Assembly: GCA_000996025.1 (NCBI GenBank) | Contig: LBYF01000010.1 | Location: 1-33,220 of the forward strand | Length of the DNA stretch: 33,220 nt | From: Parcubacteria group bacterium GW2011_GWA2_40_14 | GTDB taxonomy: Bacteria; Patescibacteriota; Minisyncoccia; Phycocordibacterales; DATDWN01 | Direction: 5' to 3' | Shown: positions 9,701 to 18,855 of the stretch, piece after piece | Layout: every line of letters begins with the position of its first letter | How positions within the stretch are numbered: position 1 is the first letter of the stretch | Notes under the pieces: model-generated | Databases searched by the model: none | What the model saw: the letters and a program-made list of their open reading frames with translations, nothing else | Told to the model about the DNA's origin: nothing | Made by a program: the position numbers and the translations under genes

Positions 9701-10348
9701 TTGGAAGATAGAACAAAATCCAAAGATTCAATTGAATATTCCATTTCTCTCAACCGAACAATCTTGGTCAAAGCCCACGACGAAGTCAAAAAAGGGGACA
9801 TTATTACCGACGGTTCCGCCGATATTGACGAGCTTTTCAAATACGCCGGCAAGGACAAAACTATTGACTATATTATTCACGAAATCAACAAACCGTACGA
9901 ACTTCAGGGAGAAACAGTTTCTAGAAAACACATTGAGACAATCGTTCGCCAGATGTTCTCTCGTAAGAAAATCAAAAATCCGGGTGACACTGTCTTTTCA
10001 GTCGGCGATGTTGTAGAGACGGCCTTTCTTCTTGAGGAAAATGCTCGCATCAAAGCTCTGGGTAAAGAGGAAGCCAAAGCCGAGGGAGTTGTTATGGGCA
10101 TCACAGATGTTTCCCTTTCTCGCAAGAGCTTCCTGGCTTCCGCTTCCTTTCAGCACACTACCCGCATGCTTATCTCCTCGTCCATTCGTGGAAACGAAGA
10201 CGAGCTTTCTGGTCTGATGGAGAATGTCATTCTCGGACGTCTCATCCCTGCTGGCACAGGTTTCAAAGGCAGTAAAAAAGCCCAGATGATTGCAGATATG
10301 AGAGCCAGTCGCCCACAGATTTTTGAGGAAAGAAATAAGTTTTTGTAG
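6791..10348 (+). CDS. rpoC: DNA-directed RNA polymerase subunit beta'
   Basis: 1185 aa; zinc site [44 protein letters not shown]; ATGA overlap with rpoB. The catalytic NADFDGD motif is not visible in the supplied translation. Confidence 0.97.
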   Translation: [1185 protein letters not shown]

Positions 10349-10361
10349 AAGTTCTTTTAAC

Positions 10362-10525
10362 GCAAAATTCCTTACTCGGCACGTCGTTTCCAGAGACGCA
10401 GACTTTTCCAGCGAAAAGTCTGCTCTGTCCTCGGCCGCAATTTTGTCAAGATGGGATGCCTTGACAAAAACCTTGCTTGCGGCCTGCGGATGCTCCGGAA
10501 ACAACATGCCGAGCCGAAATTTTGC
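10362..10525. repeat. highly structured (nested multi-stem) non-coding element downstream of rpoC
   Basis: Outer stem GCAAAATTCCTTACTCGGCACGTCGTTTCC (10362-10391) vs GGAAACAACATGCCGAGCCGAAATTTTGC (10497-10525); inner hairpins GCAGACTTTTC-cagc-GAAAAGTCTGC and GGCCGCAA-TTTTGTCAAG...CTTGACAAAA...TTGCGGCC. Confidence 0.8.
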
Positions 10526-10564
10526 TTAGTGGTCATTTATTACGTTTGGTTTAACCAAAACAAT

Positions 10565-11059
10565 ATGAAAAATAATCAAAAAGGTTTTGCAAATGTGGTG
10601 TTGATTGGAGCGATTGTTGTTGTTTTAGCCATTGGCGGTTATTTTATTATTAAGAACAAAAATAAATCAACTAATCCAATAGTATCACCAATAAATAATA
10701 TTGAGGATAAAATGGAAATCAAGATATATTTTAATGATAGCAATAGCTCAGATCCATGTAATGAGACATATGAAGTTACTCGTACCATACCCAAAACTTT
10801 GGCAGTGGCCGATGCTTCTCTAAAAATCCTTTTTTCTGAAAATCTAACTGAACTCAAAAATAATTATCTTGGAGTTTCAATTAAAGATAGTGTTGCAGTT
10901 GTAAATTTTAAAAGACCAGCTTTAGATTATCTAAATAATACCGCATGTATTCAAATGTCATTTAAAATACCAATTGAAAAAACACTATTACAGTATCCGA
11001 CAATAAAAGAAGTTGATTATTCTATTGATGGAAAGGTGTTTACGGAGTTTGATGCATAA
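10565..11059 (+). CDS. membrane-anchored GerMN-domain protein
   Basis: Start MKNNQKGFANVVLIGAIVVVLAIGGYF (TM), then a GerMN-like pattern (IKIYFNDS...C..TYEVTRTIPKTLAVADASLKILFSENLTELKNNYLGVSIKDSVAVVNF). The ORF upstream of 10565 is probably spurious. Confidence 0.75.
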   Translation: MKNNQKGFANVVLIGAIVVVLAIGGYFIIKNKNKSTNPIVSPINNIEDKMEIKIYFNDSNSSDPCNETYEVTRTIPKTLAVADASLKILFSENLTELKNNYLGVSIKDSVAVVNFKRPALDYLNNTACIQMSFKIPIEKTLLQYPTIKEVDYSIDGKVFTEFDA

Positions 11060-11075
11060 TACAAGTAGTATACCT

Positions 11076-11150
11076 GTGTCCTCATCTGTTGATCAAATCA
11101 AAGTTGGATATTGTCTTGATTATGTTTTAGTTTATACCTATGTTAAACTA
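11076..11150 (+). pseudogene. degenerate fragment of the dnaG 5' end
   Basis: GTGTCCTCATCTGTTGATCAAATCAAA..GTTGGATATTGTCT vs dnaG start ATGTCCTCATCCGTAGACCAAATCAAATCAAAAATAGATATTGTCT; internal codon differences over the first 9 codons are synonymous, then a 5-nt deletion shifts the frame. Confidence 0.75.
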
Positions 11151-11258
11151 AAGTTTTGTAAATAAAGGGGGGTGAGGATGCAAGAGTCCAAGATAGGTTG
11201 CTATTGAGTCTTGTCGAAACATAGCATAAATCCTAGTCCCCTTTTGTTTATAAAACTT
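11151..11258. repeat. ~108-bp inverted-repeat (MITE-like) element
   Basis: AAGTTTTGTAAATAAAGGGG (11151-11170) and CCCCTTTTGTTTATAAAACTT (11238-11258) are imperfect inverted repeats; inner GGAT..ATCC and CAAGA..TCTTG also pair. Confidence 0.6.
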
Positions 11259-11270
11259 AATCATTAAAAT

Positions 11271-11480
11271 ATGAGCGCAAATAATCTTATTCTCATAAAA
11301 GAAAAAACAAAAGGTATTTACAAAGTATCTGAAAATAACTATGAACCTGATGGAGAGATACACAACATTGGTACTTTTGATTCGCTCCGAACTGCTATAG
11401 AGAAAGCAGAAGAATATATAACTAATTCAGAAATGGGAGTTGAATATGGTATAAGGTTTACTTTGAAGAAACTGAATTAA
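11271..11480 (+). CDS. small hypothetical protein
   Basis: 69-aa ORF MSANNLILIKEKTKGIYKVSENNYEPDGEI..., immediately upstream of a PemK-like toxin gene. Confidence 0.6.
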   Translation: MSANNLILIKEKTKGIYKVSENNYEPDGEIHNIGTFDSLRTAIEKAEEYITNSEMGVEYGIRFTLKKLN

Positions 11481-11494
11481 ATACTAAAAAATGT

Positions 11495-11932
11495 ATGGAC
11501 AAGGATTTTGACAAATGGAATACAGAGAAAAAAACCGTAGATGCAAAGGTTGTAAATAGGGAGCTTTTCTTTTACGCTCGGGAGATATGGTGGTGTAGTG
11601 CAGGATTAAATATTGGAGTAGAAGTAAATGGGAAGCATGAAAATTTTGAAAGACCAATGCTCATTGTAAAAAAGTTCAATGCCGATATGGTATGGGCGCT
11701 TCCACTTACTACGCAAGGACAAAATAATAAGTATTATTATAAATTAGATCACGAAGATATGAAATCGTGGGTTATTTTGTCTCAAATAAAAACCATAAGC
11801 ACAAAAAGATTTTTACGAAAGGTGGGGTCTATATCTCTGTCAGATTTCAAAGAAGTAATTCTAAGATTACAAAAGTTCCTAAAAATCGAAAACCCCCTTG
11901 CGGGGGGCTTCCTCGGAGGCCGAAGCCACTAA
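11495..11932 (+). CDS. type II toxin-antitoxin system PemK/MazF-family toxin
   Basis: FYAREIWWCSAGLNIGVEVNGKHENFERPMLIVKKFNADMVWALPLTTQ ... WVILSQIKTISTKRFLRKVGSIS matches the PemK/MazF pattern. Confidence 0.85.
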   Translation: MDKDFDKWNTEKKTVDAKVVNRELFFYAREIWWCSAGLNIGVEVNGKHENFERPMLIVKKFNADMVWALPLTTQGQNNKYYYKLDHEDMKSWVILSQIKTISTKRFLRKVGSISLSDFKEVILRLQKFLKIENPLAGGFLGGRSH

Positions 11933-12017
11933 TACTTAATATATTAGCAAATACAAAAGATATGTCAAGTTCAAAATTAACTATAGTTTATAAGCTCATT
12001 AATTAATAAAAAACAAT

Positions 12018-13004
12018 ATGAAAAATAATCAATACATTCGACAAGCTCAGTACAAGAAAGGTTTTGCAAAAATGTGGATTATTCTTGGGCTGGTTATAAT
12101 TCTAGTGATTGGGTTTGTCGTGGTTTTACGTGGTTGCTGGATTAGCGGGAAATTTTATTTTCACTCAACTTGCAACGCCCGAGGAGTGATTGGTGACCCA
12201 ATTCTACTTGAGCAGACTTCAACAGCAGACTGGAAAACATATAAAAATGAAAAATCTGGTTTTGAGTTTCAATATCCAGAAAATTTGAAATTATCTGAAT
12301 CGAATGGAAAAGTGACTCTTAGTCATTCTATTCCTTACGAGAATCGTGGAGAATGTGATATGACAGCTGATGGTAAAACATATAGCACATTAACAGATTT
12401 TAAGCTTTCGTTTGAAAAAAGAACTGGGAATCTAACATTTGAGTATACTGATGGCGAGTATAACCAAGGAGGACTTAAGGGGTCAATGCAATATACAGGA
12501 GCAGAAGGCTGTGGTGAATTAATATATTATTTTCCTGTGGGGGATAGTACTTTAGTAGTAAAAAGAGATGCTATCCAAGCGACTTCTGGTATAAGTACAG
12601 TTTGGGAAAGAGAAAAAATATTAGCAATTTCAGGCGCAATTTCCAAAGAAGAGTCACAAAGAATTTTTGACAAAATTCTCTCTACTTTTAAATTTACTAA
12701 ATCAGTTATTCAATCAGAACTAACAAAAGAAACTGTTTTATCGCTTTTGAAAGGCGATTTGTTTGATAGTAAATGCGGTGGTGGGGAATACAAATCATGT
12801 AAAATAGATATAACAAAAGTAAGTAGTGATTGGCTGGTGACGGTGACTTATGATGGGCTGTACGACGATTCTGTAAAGGCAATCAGATATAAAACGGCAA
12901 TAACTTATCAGGATGGAAAGTGGATTAGTGGTAATGTCTCAAAAACACAGCAATGTTGGCCGAATCGCGGACATCAAGATTTTTCTTCTGAACTGTGCGT
13001 ATAA
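12018..13004 (+). CDS. membrane-anchored hypothetical protein
   Basis: 328 aa; KKGFAKMWIILGLVIILVIGFVVVLRGC TM anchor, then TADWKTYKNEKSGFEFQYPENL-type extracellular domain. Confidence 0.7.
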   Translation: MKNNQYIRQAQYKKGFAKMWIILGLVIILVIGFVVVLRGCWISGKFYFHSTCNARGVIGDPILLEQTSTADWKTYKNEKSGFEFQYPENLKLSESNGKVTLSHSIPYENRGECDMTADGKTYSTLTDFKLSFEKRTGNLTFEYTDGEYNQGGLKGSMQYTGAEGCGELIYYFPVGDSTLVVKRDAIQATSGISTVWEREKILAISGAISKEESQRIFDKILSTFKFTKSVIQSELTKETVLSLLKGDLFDSKCGGGEYKSCKIDITKVSSDWLVTVTYDGLYDDSVKAIRYKTAITYQDGKWISGNVSKTQQCWPNRGHQDFSSELCV

Positions 13005-13081
13005 TTTTTAGTATCGGAATTTGTTTAGAAATTAGAAAGACTTTATAAACTTTATAACTTTACGAACTTTATAACTCTTTT

Positions 13082-14779
13082 ATGTCCTCATCCGTAGACC
13101 AAATCAAATCAAAAATAGATATTGTCTCCTTGGTTTCCTCGTACATAAAGCTGGATAAAGCAGGGGGAAATTTTAAAGGACGATGCCCATTCCACAACGA
13201 GAAGACGCCGAGTTTTTTCGTTTCGCCAGATAGGGGAAATTATTATTGTTTTGGTTGTCATGCCAAAGGGGATATATTCACTTTTGTCCAGGAGTTTGAA
13301 GGATTGGATTTTGTTGGCTCTCTCAAAGTTCTTGCAGACAGAGCTGGTGTGGAATTGGAAAAGTATAGCAAAGGTGATAAAACAGAGAAAGAAAAGTTGC
13401 ACTCGGTTCTTGAGCAAGCGGTATTTTTCTATCAGAAAAAATTATCGGAAAACAAATTAGCTCTGGAATATTTGAAGAATCGTGGAGTTACGGATACCAC
13501 TATAAAAGACTTCCGCATTGGGTTTGCTCCGGCGGAGTGGCGTGAGTTGTATGAATATCTTTTGTCGCGTGATGTCACAGAAAAAGATATGCTACAAGTG
13601 GGGCTCGTCAAAAAGAAAGAAGCTGGAGAATCCAGGGCCTACGATACTTTCCGAGGACGGATAATGTTTCCGATTGCCGATTCGTCTGGCAGAATAGTGG
13701 CATTTTCTGGGCGTATCCTTACTCCAGATGAGAAGTCTCCAAAATATCTGAATAGTCCGGAGACTTCGCTCTTTAACAAGTCAGAGATTCTGTTCGGATT
13801 TGATAAAGCCAAGAAAGATATTCGACTTAAAGATTATTCCATACTAGTGGAAGGACAGATGGATTTGATAATGATGCACCAAGCCGGAATGACAAACACA
13901 GTGGCCTCTTCTGGCACAGCTCTTTCCGAGAATCATCTTATCAAGTTGCGTCGGCTTTCCAATCGTATTATTATGGCTTTTGATGGTGACTCTGCTGGCT
14001 TTTCGGCCTCCGACAGAAGCAGTAATATCGCTCTTTCTCTGGGAATGGAATTAAAAATTGCCGATTTGCCGGAAGGCAAGGATCCAGCTGACTTGGCAAA
14101 AGATAATCCCGAATCTTTGAGAGAATGTTTTAAGCAGACAAAACATATTATTGACTATCTGACTGATAAATTAGTAGCTCGTGGACTGGAGCCCCGAGAA
14201 CTGGGCCAAGAAATAAAAAAACATATTCTTCCTCGCATCGCCCTTCTCCCCAGCACCATAGAGCAGTCCCATTTTGTGAAAAATATTGCCAAAAAAGCAT
14301 TTATAAAAGAAGAAGCTTTGTGGGGGGATTTGAACGTCCCGGTGCCGACATTGTCTCGGCACCTGCAGTACCGAGTCCCTGAATCATCTCCTCCGCACAA
14401 GCGACTGGAACAGATAGAGAGAAAAGTTGTAGGGATTCTATTTTGGCAAGAAGGAAAAGATGTGGAAATAGAAAAAAAAGTTAAAAAAATATTAGGAGAA
14501 AAATTTGAAGAACTGCAGAAAAAATTTGAAAAAGAAAAAGAAGCGTTGATATTTGAAACGGAAAACTATTATAATGATAAAAATAACTTAGGGGCTGATA
14601 TTAAAGAATTGCTTCTTGGACTTGAAGAAGAATATTTGAAAAAAGAACGTGATGAAGTAAGAAATAAACTTCAAAGAGCAGAACAATCCGGTAGTGATTT
14701 GGAAATTGAGAAATACAAAAAAAATTACCACCTCATTTCACAACAAATAGACAAAATAAAAAATAAGAATGAAGAATAA
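13082..14779 (+). CDS. dnaG: DNA primase
   Basis: CHC2 zinc finger [44 protein letters not shown] core ([37 protein letters not shown]). Confidence 0.98.
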   Translation: MSSSVDQIKSKIDIVSLVSSYIKLDKAGGNFKGRCPFHNEKTPSFFVSPDRGNYYCFGCHAKGDIFTFVQEFEGLDFVGSLKVLADRAGVELEKYSKGDKTEKEKLHSVLEQAVFFYQKKLSENKLALEYLKNRGVTDTTIKDFRIGFAPAEWRELYEYLLSRDVTEKDMLQVGLVKKKEAGESRAYDTFRGRIMFPIADSSGRIVAFSGRILTPDEKSPKYLNSPETSLFNKSEILFGFDKAKKDIRLKDYSILVEGQMDLIMMHQAGMTNTVASSGTALSENHLIKLRRLSNRIIMAFDGDSAGFSASDRSSNIALSLGMELKIADLPEGKDPADLAKDNPESLRECFKQTKHIIDYLTDKLVARGLEPRELGQEIKKHILPRIALLPSTIEQSHFVKNIAKKAFIKEEALWGDLNVPVPTLSRHLQYRVPESSPPHKRLEQIERKVVGILFWQEGKDVEIEKKVKKILGEKFEELQKKFEKEKEALIFETENYYNDKNNLGADIKELLLGLEEEYLKKERDEVRNKLQRAEQSGSDLEIEKYKKNYHLISQQIDKIKNKNEE

Positions 14780-16061
14780 AAAAATAAAAAAGAATAAGAA
14801 AGCCAAGGCGACCGCCAAAAAAAAGGTGGTGGCAAAAAAGTTTGTCAGGAAATTAAAGGGACGCAAGATAAAAGATGCAAAAATACCTACCGTACGGGTG
14901 AAAAAGAAAAATAAATCATCCCTAGCTATGAGGGCGGCAGGGACCATCAAACTGACCAAAGGTGCTCCAGTTTTGAAACGGGCTGATAGGCAAAGCCTTG
15001 GTATGGGGAAGCTTCTTTTAAAAGGTAAAGAGCGTGGATATGTTACATTTGACGAGATTTTGAAAGAATTTCCGACCATTGAGGAAGATATTATTTTTCT
15101 TGATGAATTATATGAGAAGCTCTCTGGTAGTGGTGTGGATATTTTGGAAGGTGGTGGACTGCTTGAGACTCCATCTGATGAGCTACAAAGTAAAAAGTAT
15201 GCATACAGTGGTCGTAGCAGTGAAGGTTCGTATGACTCCATACAGATGTATCTCAAAGAAATCGGTCAGTATCCGCTTATCTCCGGTAGTATGGAAAAGG
15301 AATTGGCAAGAAGGATTGAAGCAGGAGATATTGAAGCCAAAAATCTCTTGGCTAGGGCCAACTTGCGTCTGGTGGTTTCTATTGCAAAGAAATATGTCGG
15401 ACGCTCGGCTGACCTAACACTCCTTGACCTCATTCAAGAGGGAAATCTCGGACTTTTCAAAGCGGTGGATAAATTTGACTGGACAAAGGGTTACAAATTT
15501 TCAACATATGCCACTTGGTGGATACGCCAAGCTATTACTCGGGCTCTAGCTGACCAGTCTCGTACTATCCGCGTGCCGGTCCATATGGTGGAAACTATTG
15601 CCAAGTATAAACAGGTTGTCAGACGACTTTCCCAAGACCTCGGCAGAGACCCACTCCCAGAGGAAATTGCCACAGAAATGAATTTGGCTGTGGAAAAAAT
15701 TTACACTATTGAAAAAATCGACCAGTCTACAGTATCCCTGGAAGCGCCGATAGGAGAGGATGATGACAGCAAAAGTAAACTCGGAGATTTTCTAGCGGAC
15801 GACAAAATTCTTTCACCAGACCAAGAGTCTAGTAGACGTATTATCTCTGACCAGGTTAAGGAGATTTTGGGAGACTTGCCGGAAAAGGAAAGGAAAATTT
15901 TGGAACTTCGTCACGGCTTGACCGATGGCATCACACATACTTTAGAGGAAGTGGGAAAGGAGTTTGGGGTCACTCGCGAACGTATACGCCAGATTGAAGC
16001 TAAGGCGCACGAAAAGATTAGACAGCATGAAAAGATTAACCGCCTCCGAAATTACTATTAA
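14769..16061 (+). CDS. rpoD: RNA polymerase primary sigma factor (sigma70/RpoD)
   Basis: [32 protein letters not shown]...[56 protein letters not shown], region 4 [24 protein letters not shown]. Overlaps the dnaG 3' end by 11 nt. Confidence 0.98.
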   Translation: MKNKKIKKNKKAKATAKKKVVAKKFVRKLKGRKIKDAKIPTVRVKKKNKSSLAMRAAGTIKLTKGAPVLKRADRQSLGMGKLLLKGKERGYVTFDEILKEFPTIEEDIIFLDELYEKLSGSGVDILEGGGLLETPSDELQSKKYAYSGRSSEGSYDSIQMYLKEIGQYPLISGSMEKELARRIEAGDIEAKNLLARANLRLVVSIAKKYVGRSADLTLLDLIQEGNLGLFKAVDKFDWTKGYKFSTYATWWIRQAITRALADQSRTIRVPVHMVETIAKYKQVVRRLSQDLGRDPLPEEIATEMNLAVEKIYTIEKIDQSTVSLEAPIGEDDDSKSKLGDFLADDKILSPDQESSRRIISDQVKEILGDLPEKERKILELRHGLTDGITHTLEEVGKEFGVTRERIRQIEAKAHEKIRQHEKINRLRNYY

Positions 16062-16110
16062 ATAAAAAAAGATAGTTATCCACAATAAATTTCCATGCTA
16101 TTGTATAACG

Positions 16111-17607
16111 ATGGAATTTGAGAAAGATGTACAGCTGTCAAAGTCGGAGTATATGATGTTTTTAAAACATCCGGCTTGGCTGTGGCTGAAAAAGCACGAT
16201 AAGAATAAACTGCCTGCGCCGGATGACAATTTGCAAGCAACATTTGATGCTGGAGTGGAATTTGAAGATTACGCCCAAAAGAGATTTCCAAAAGGCATAC
16301 GACTTGGTTTCAATAATTATAATGAATATTTGTCACTTCCAAAAAGAACTACGGAGGTTTGGGAAAAGGGAATACAAACTATTTTTCAAGGAAGGTTTGA
16401 ACAGGGAAACATAACTTGCATATGCGACATTGTGGACAGGGCTCCAAACGATGAAATTGATTTGTATGAAGTCAAGTCAAGCACAAAAGTCAAACCAGAA
16501 CATTATCTGGACTTGGCATTTCAGGTGTTAGTTCTAGAGTCATGTGGTTATGTGGTGCGAAATATCGCAGTTATACACGTTAACGGAAAGTATGTAAGAA
16601 ATGGAAAGGTGGATCCATTGGCACTATCTGCCGTAACAGATATAACAAGTAAAGTACGAGAGAAAATTCCCGAAACGGAGAAAAACATTGACGACGCTCT
16701 AAAAGTCATCAGTTCACCGGAAATGCCCGACCCATCTCCGCGTTATACAAACCTTGGCGCACTCGGTGAGTGGATGGATATTTATAAAAATTTAGGTAAT
16801 AAAATAGATACATATAGCATATACAATATTATTGCATTAGGGGCAGAGGACATAGGGGAGCTTGAGGATTTGGAAATAGCACTGATAAAAGATATACCGG
16901 AAAACTTTAAATTGACTACAAAACAGCAAGTGCAAGTGATGGCAACTAAAAGAGGGGAGCGTAGTATTGCAAAGGCAAAAATAAAAGATTTTCTGGAATG
17001 TCTGACATACCCTATTTATTTTCTGGATTATGAGACATCAATGAGTATCGTTCCACCCTATGACGGAACAAGTCCGTATCAGCAAATTCCATTTCAATAT
17101 TCTTTACATATTTTGGACAAACCAGTAGGAGAATTGAAACATACCGAATATTTACATAGAGATAGCACACATCCAGTTCCGAAATTGTTAGAAAAATTAA
17201 AAAAAGATATCGGTTCAACCGGCAGTATTCTTGTGTGGTACAAGACTTTTGAAATGAAACGTAATCTAGAAATGGTGGAAATGTTTCCAGAATATAAAAA
17301 TTTTTTGATTGATGTGAACAGTAGGGTAGTGGATTTGATGAAGCCATTTGCACAAGGCCTTTTTGTAGATAAAGATTTTTTTGGAAGTAGCTCTATTAAA
17401 AATGTTTTGCCGGTAATGGTACCAAATTTAAATTACAAAGGATTAGATATACAGGAAGGTCAGTCCGCTCAACGGCTTTGGATGGAAGCTGTTATAAAAA
17501 ATAAAGAAGGTATCAACAAGGCAAAACTTTTCCATAACCTCATCGAATATTGCAAACTGGATACTTTAGCTATGGTTGAGATTTGGCGAGTATTAAATAA
17601 CCTATAA
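16111..17607 (+). CDS. PD-(D/E)XK nuclease-like + DUF2779 (RNase H-like) domain protein
   Basis: D-x-YEVKSSTKVK PD-(D/E)XK signature; YFLDYETSMSIVPPYDGTSPYQQIPFQYSLH and YCKLDTLAMVEIWR are typical of DUF2779/DEDD-like folds. Confidence 0.82.
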   Translation: MEFEKDVQLSKSEYMMFLKHPAWLWLKKHDKNKLPAPDDNLQATFDAGVEFEDYAQKRFPKGIRLGFNNYNEYLSLPKRTTEVWEKGIQTIFQGRFEQGNITCICDIVDRAPNDEIDLYEVKSSTKVKPEHYLDLAFQVLVLESCGYVVRNIAVIHVNGKYVRNGKVDPLALSAVTDITSKVREKIPETEKNIDDALKVISSPEMPDPSPRYTNLGALGEWMDIYKNLGNKIDTYSIYNIIALGAEDIGELEDLEIALIKDIPENFKLTTKQQVQVMATKRGERSIAKAKIKDFLECLTYPIYFLDYETSMSIVPPYDGTSPYQQIPFQYSLHILDKPVGELKHTEYLHRDSTHPVPKLLEKLKKDIGSTGSILVWYKTFEMKRNLEMVEMFPEYKNFLIDVNSRVVDLMKPFAQGLFVDKDFFGSSSIKNVLPVMVPNLNYKGLDIQEGQSAQRLWMEAVIKNKEGINKAKLFHNLIEYCKLDTLAMVEIWRVLNNL

Positions 17608-17621
17608 GAATTATCAAACGT

Positions 17622-17654
17622 TATCAAACGCTGAGCGTTTGATAGTTCTATTTT
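17622..17654. terminator. terminator between convergent genes
   Basis: TATCAAACGCT-G-AGCGTTTGATA followed by gttctattttt. Confidence 0.65.
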
Positions 17655-18346
17655 TGGAGAAGAGCGTCAATAGTGGCTTTGAGTGACTCATATGGCTGGG
17701 CGCCTTGGACTGTTACTTTTGTTCCGTCTTTTGAAATGAGGATTGAGTTTGGTGTACCTTGTCCGCCAGCTTTTACTGCGTCTTGATAATCGGCTTCAAC
17801 TTTGGCAGCGTATTTTCCGCTTGAAAGACAGGTGTTGAATGCTTTGACATCGAGACCTACGTTTTTTGCAATGATAGGTAATTGTGCAGGGTCAAGATTG
17901 TTGTTAGATGGGGTAATGTCAAAGAGCATATTTGTATATTCCCAGAATTTTCCAGGTCCACCGAGTTCATTTGCACATTCCAGCGCCTCTGATTCCTTGC
18001 GGGCTTTTGAGTGCAGCTCTGCAATAGGGAAGTGTCTGTAAACCCAAGCTACCTTACCGTCTTTGCCGTATTCGTTCATAACTCTCTCTAGTGTGTTATG
18101 GAATTGTTTACAAAACGGACATTCGGTGTCTGAATACTCCACGATGATTACATCTGCATTTGGATTGCCAAGTATGTGGTCGTCTGCAGATACTGGTCTC
18201 ATACTTATCGTTCCATTTTCTGCTTGTGGTGCAGTAGTTTTTATCGGCTGACTTCCTATTTTTATGTTTGAGTAATAGAGCGCTCCGCCTATGAGGCCTC
18301 CGGCGATTACAATTGCGATTGGTACTGACAATTTTTCTAATATCAT
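17648..18346 (-). CDS. DsbA-like thioredoxin-fold oxidoreductase (membrane-anchored)
   Basis: N-terminal TM, VIIVEYSDTECPFCKQFHNTLERVMNEY (CPFC), cis-Pro region GGQGTPNSILISKDG. Confidence 0.92.
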   Translation of the reverse strand: MILEKLSVPIAIVIAGGLIGGALYYSNIKIGSQPIKTTAPQAENGTISMRPVSADDHILGNPNADVIIVEYSDTECPFCKQFHNTLERVMNEYGKDGKVAWVYRHFPIAELHSKARKESEALECANELGGPGKFWEYTNMLFDITPSNNNLDPAQLPIIAKNVGLDVKAFNTCLSSGKYAAKVEADYQDAVKAGGQGTPNSILISKDGTKVTVQGAQPYESLKATIDALLQK

Positions 18347-18388
18347 GAAGTTATAAAATTAAAAATTTATGTGCTACCATTCTACTAT

Positions 18389-18841
18389 ATGTTAGATTTT
18401 CTAGCAATCATATCGGCAGAATATCTTTTTTTAGTTCCGCTTTTTGTCGGTGGTCTATATTTTTTCTTGCAGTCTAGACCTGAACAAAAAAAAATGATTA
18501 TATTATCTGCAATTGCTTTGTCCATCTCAATACTGTCAATGTTTATCTTACAGTTTATATATTATAATTCCCGGCCGTCTCTCGTCATAGACTTTAAACC
18601 TTTAGTCAGTCATATTTTCAAAAATGGTTTCCCGTCAACACATGCTACGATGACGGCTCTAATCGCCTCTGTCATATATGTTTTTAATAGGAAAATAGGA
18701 CTATTTTTGTTTTTTATAAGCATTCTCATTTCGCTTTCACGGGTTTATCTGGGATTACATCATTTTGTTGATATCATAGCCGGCATTCTTCTGGCCATTA
18801 TTATGACCATAATAGGAAAGACAATTATGAATAAGTATTAA
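18389..18841 (+). CDS. PAP2-family phosphatase
   Basis: GFPSTHATMTALIAS and SRVYLGLHHFVDIIAGILLA are PAP2 motifs 2 and 3; polytopic. Confidence 0.88.
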   Translation: MLDFLAIISAEYLFLVPLFVGGLYFFLQSRPEQKKMIILSAIALSISILSMFILQFIYYNSRPSLVIDFKPLVSHIFKNGFPSTHATMTALIASVIYVFNRKIGLFLFFISILISLSRVYLGLHHFVDIIAGILLAIIMTIIGKTIMNKY

Positions 18842-18855
18842 TAAGTATATTTATA

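Noticed and set aside
9415-10507. Minus-strand ORFs of 147 and 169 aa antisense to rpoC
   Set aside because: Overlap conserved rpoC; no recognisable domains.
10451-10564. N-terminal extension of the GerMN ORF (MGCLDKNLACGLRM...)
   Set aside because: Falls inside the structured non-coding element; the MKNNQKGFANVV start at 10565 gives a typical anchor.
13039-13078. Short ACTTTATAA-like tandem repeats upstream of dnaG considered as an iteron/CRISPR-like array
   Set aside because: Units are only ~9 nt, imperfect and in an AT-rich intergenic region; no spacer structure and no further evidence.
16072-16084. TTATCCACA box upstream of the DUF2779 gene considered as an oriC
   Set aside because: Single DnaA-box match without clustering, DUE or dnaA/dnaN neighbours; chance occurrence is likely in AT-rich DNA.
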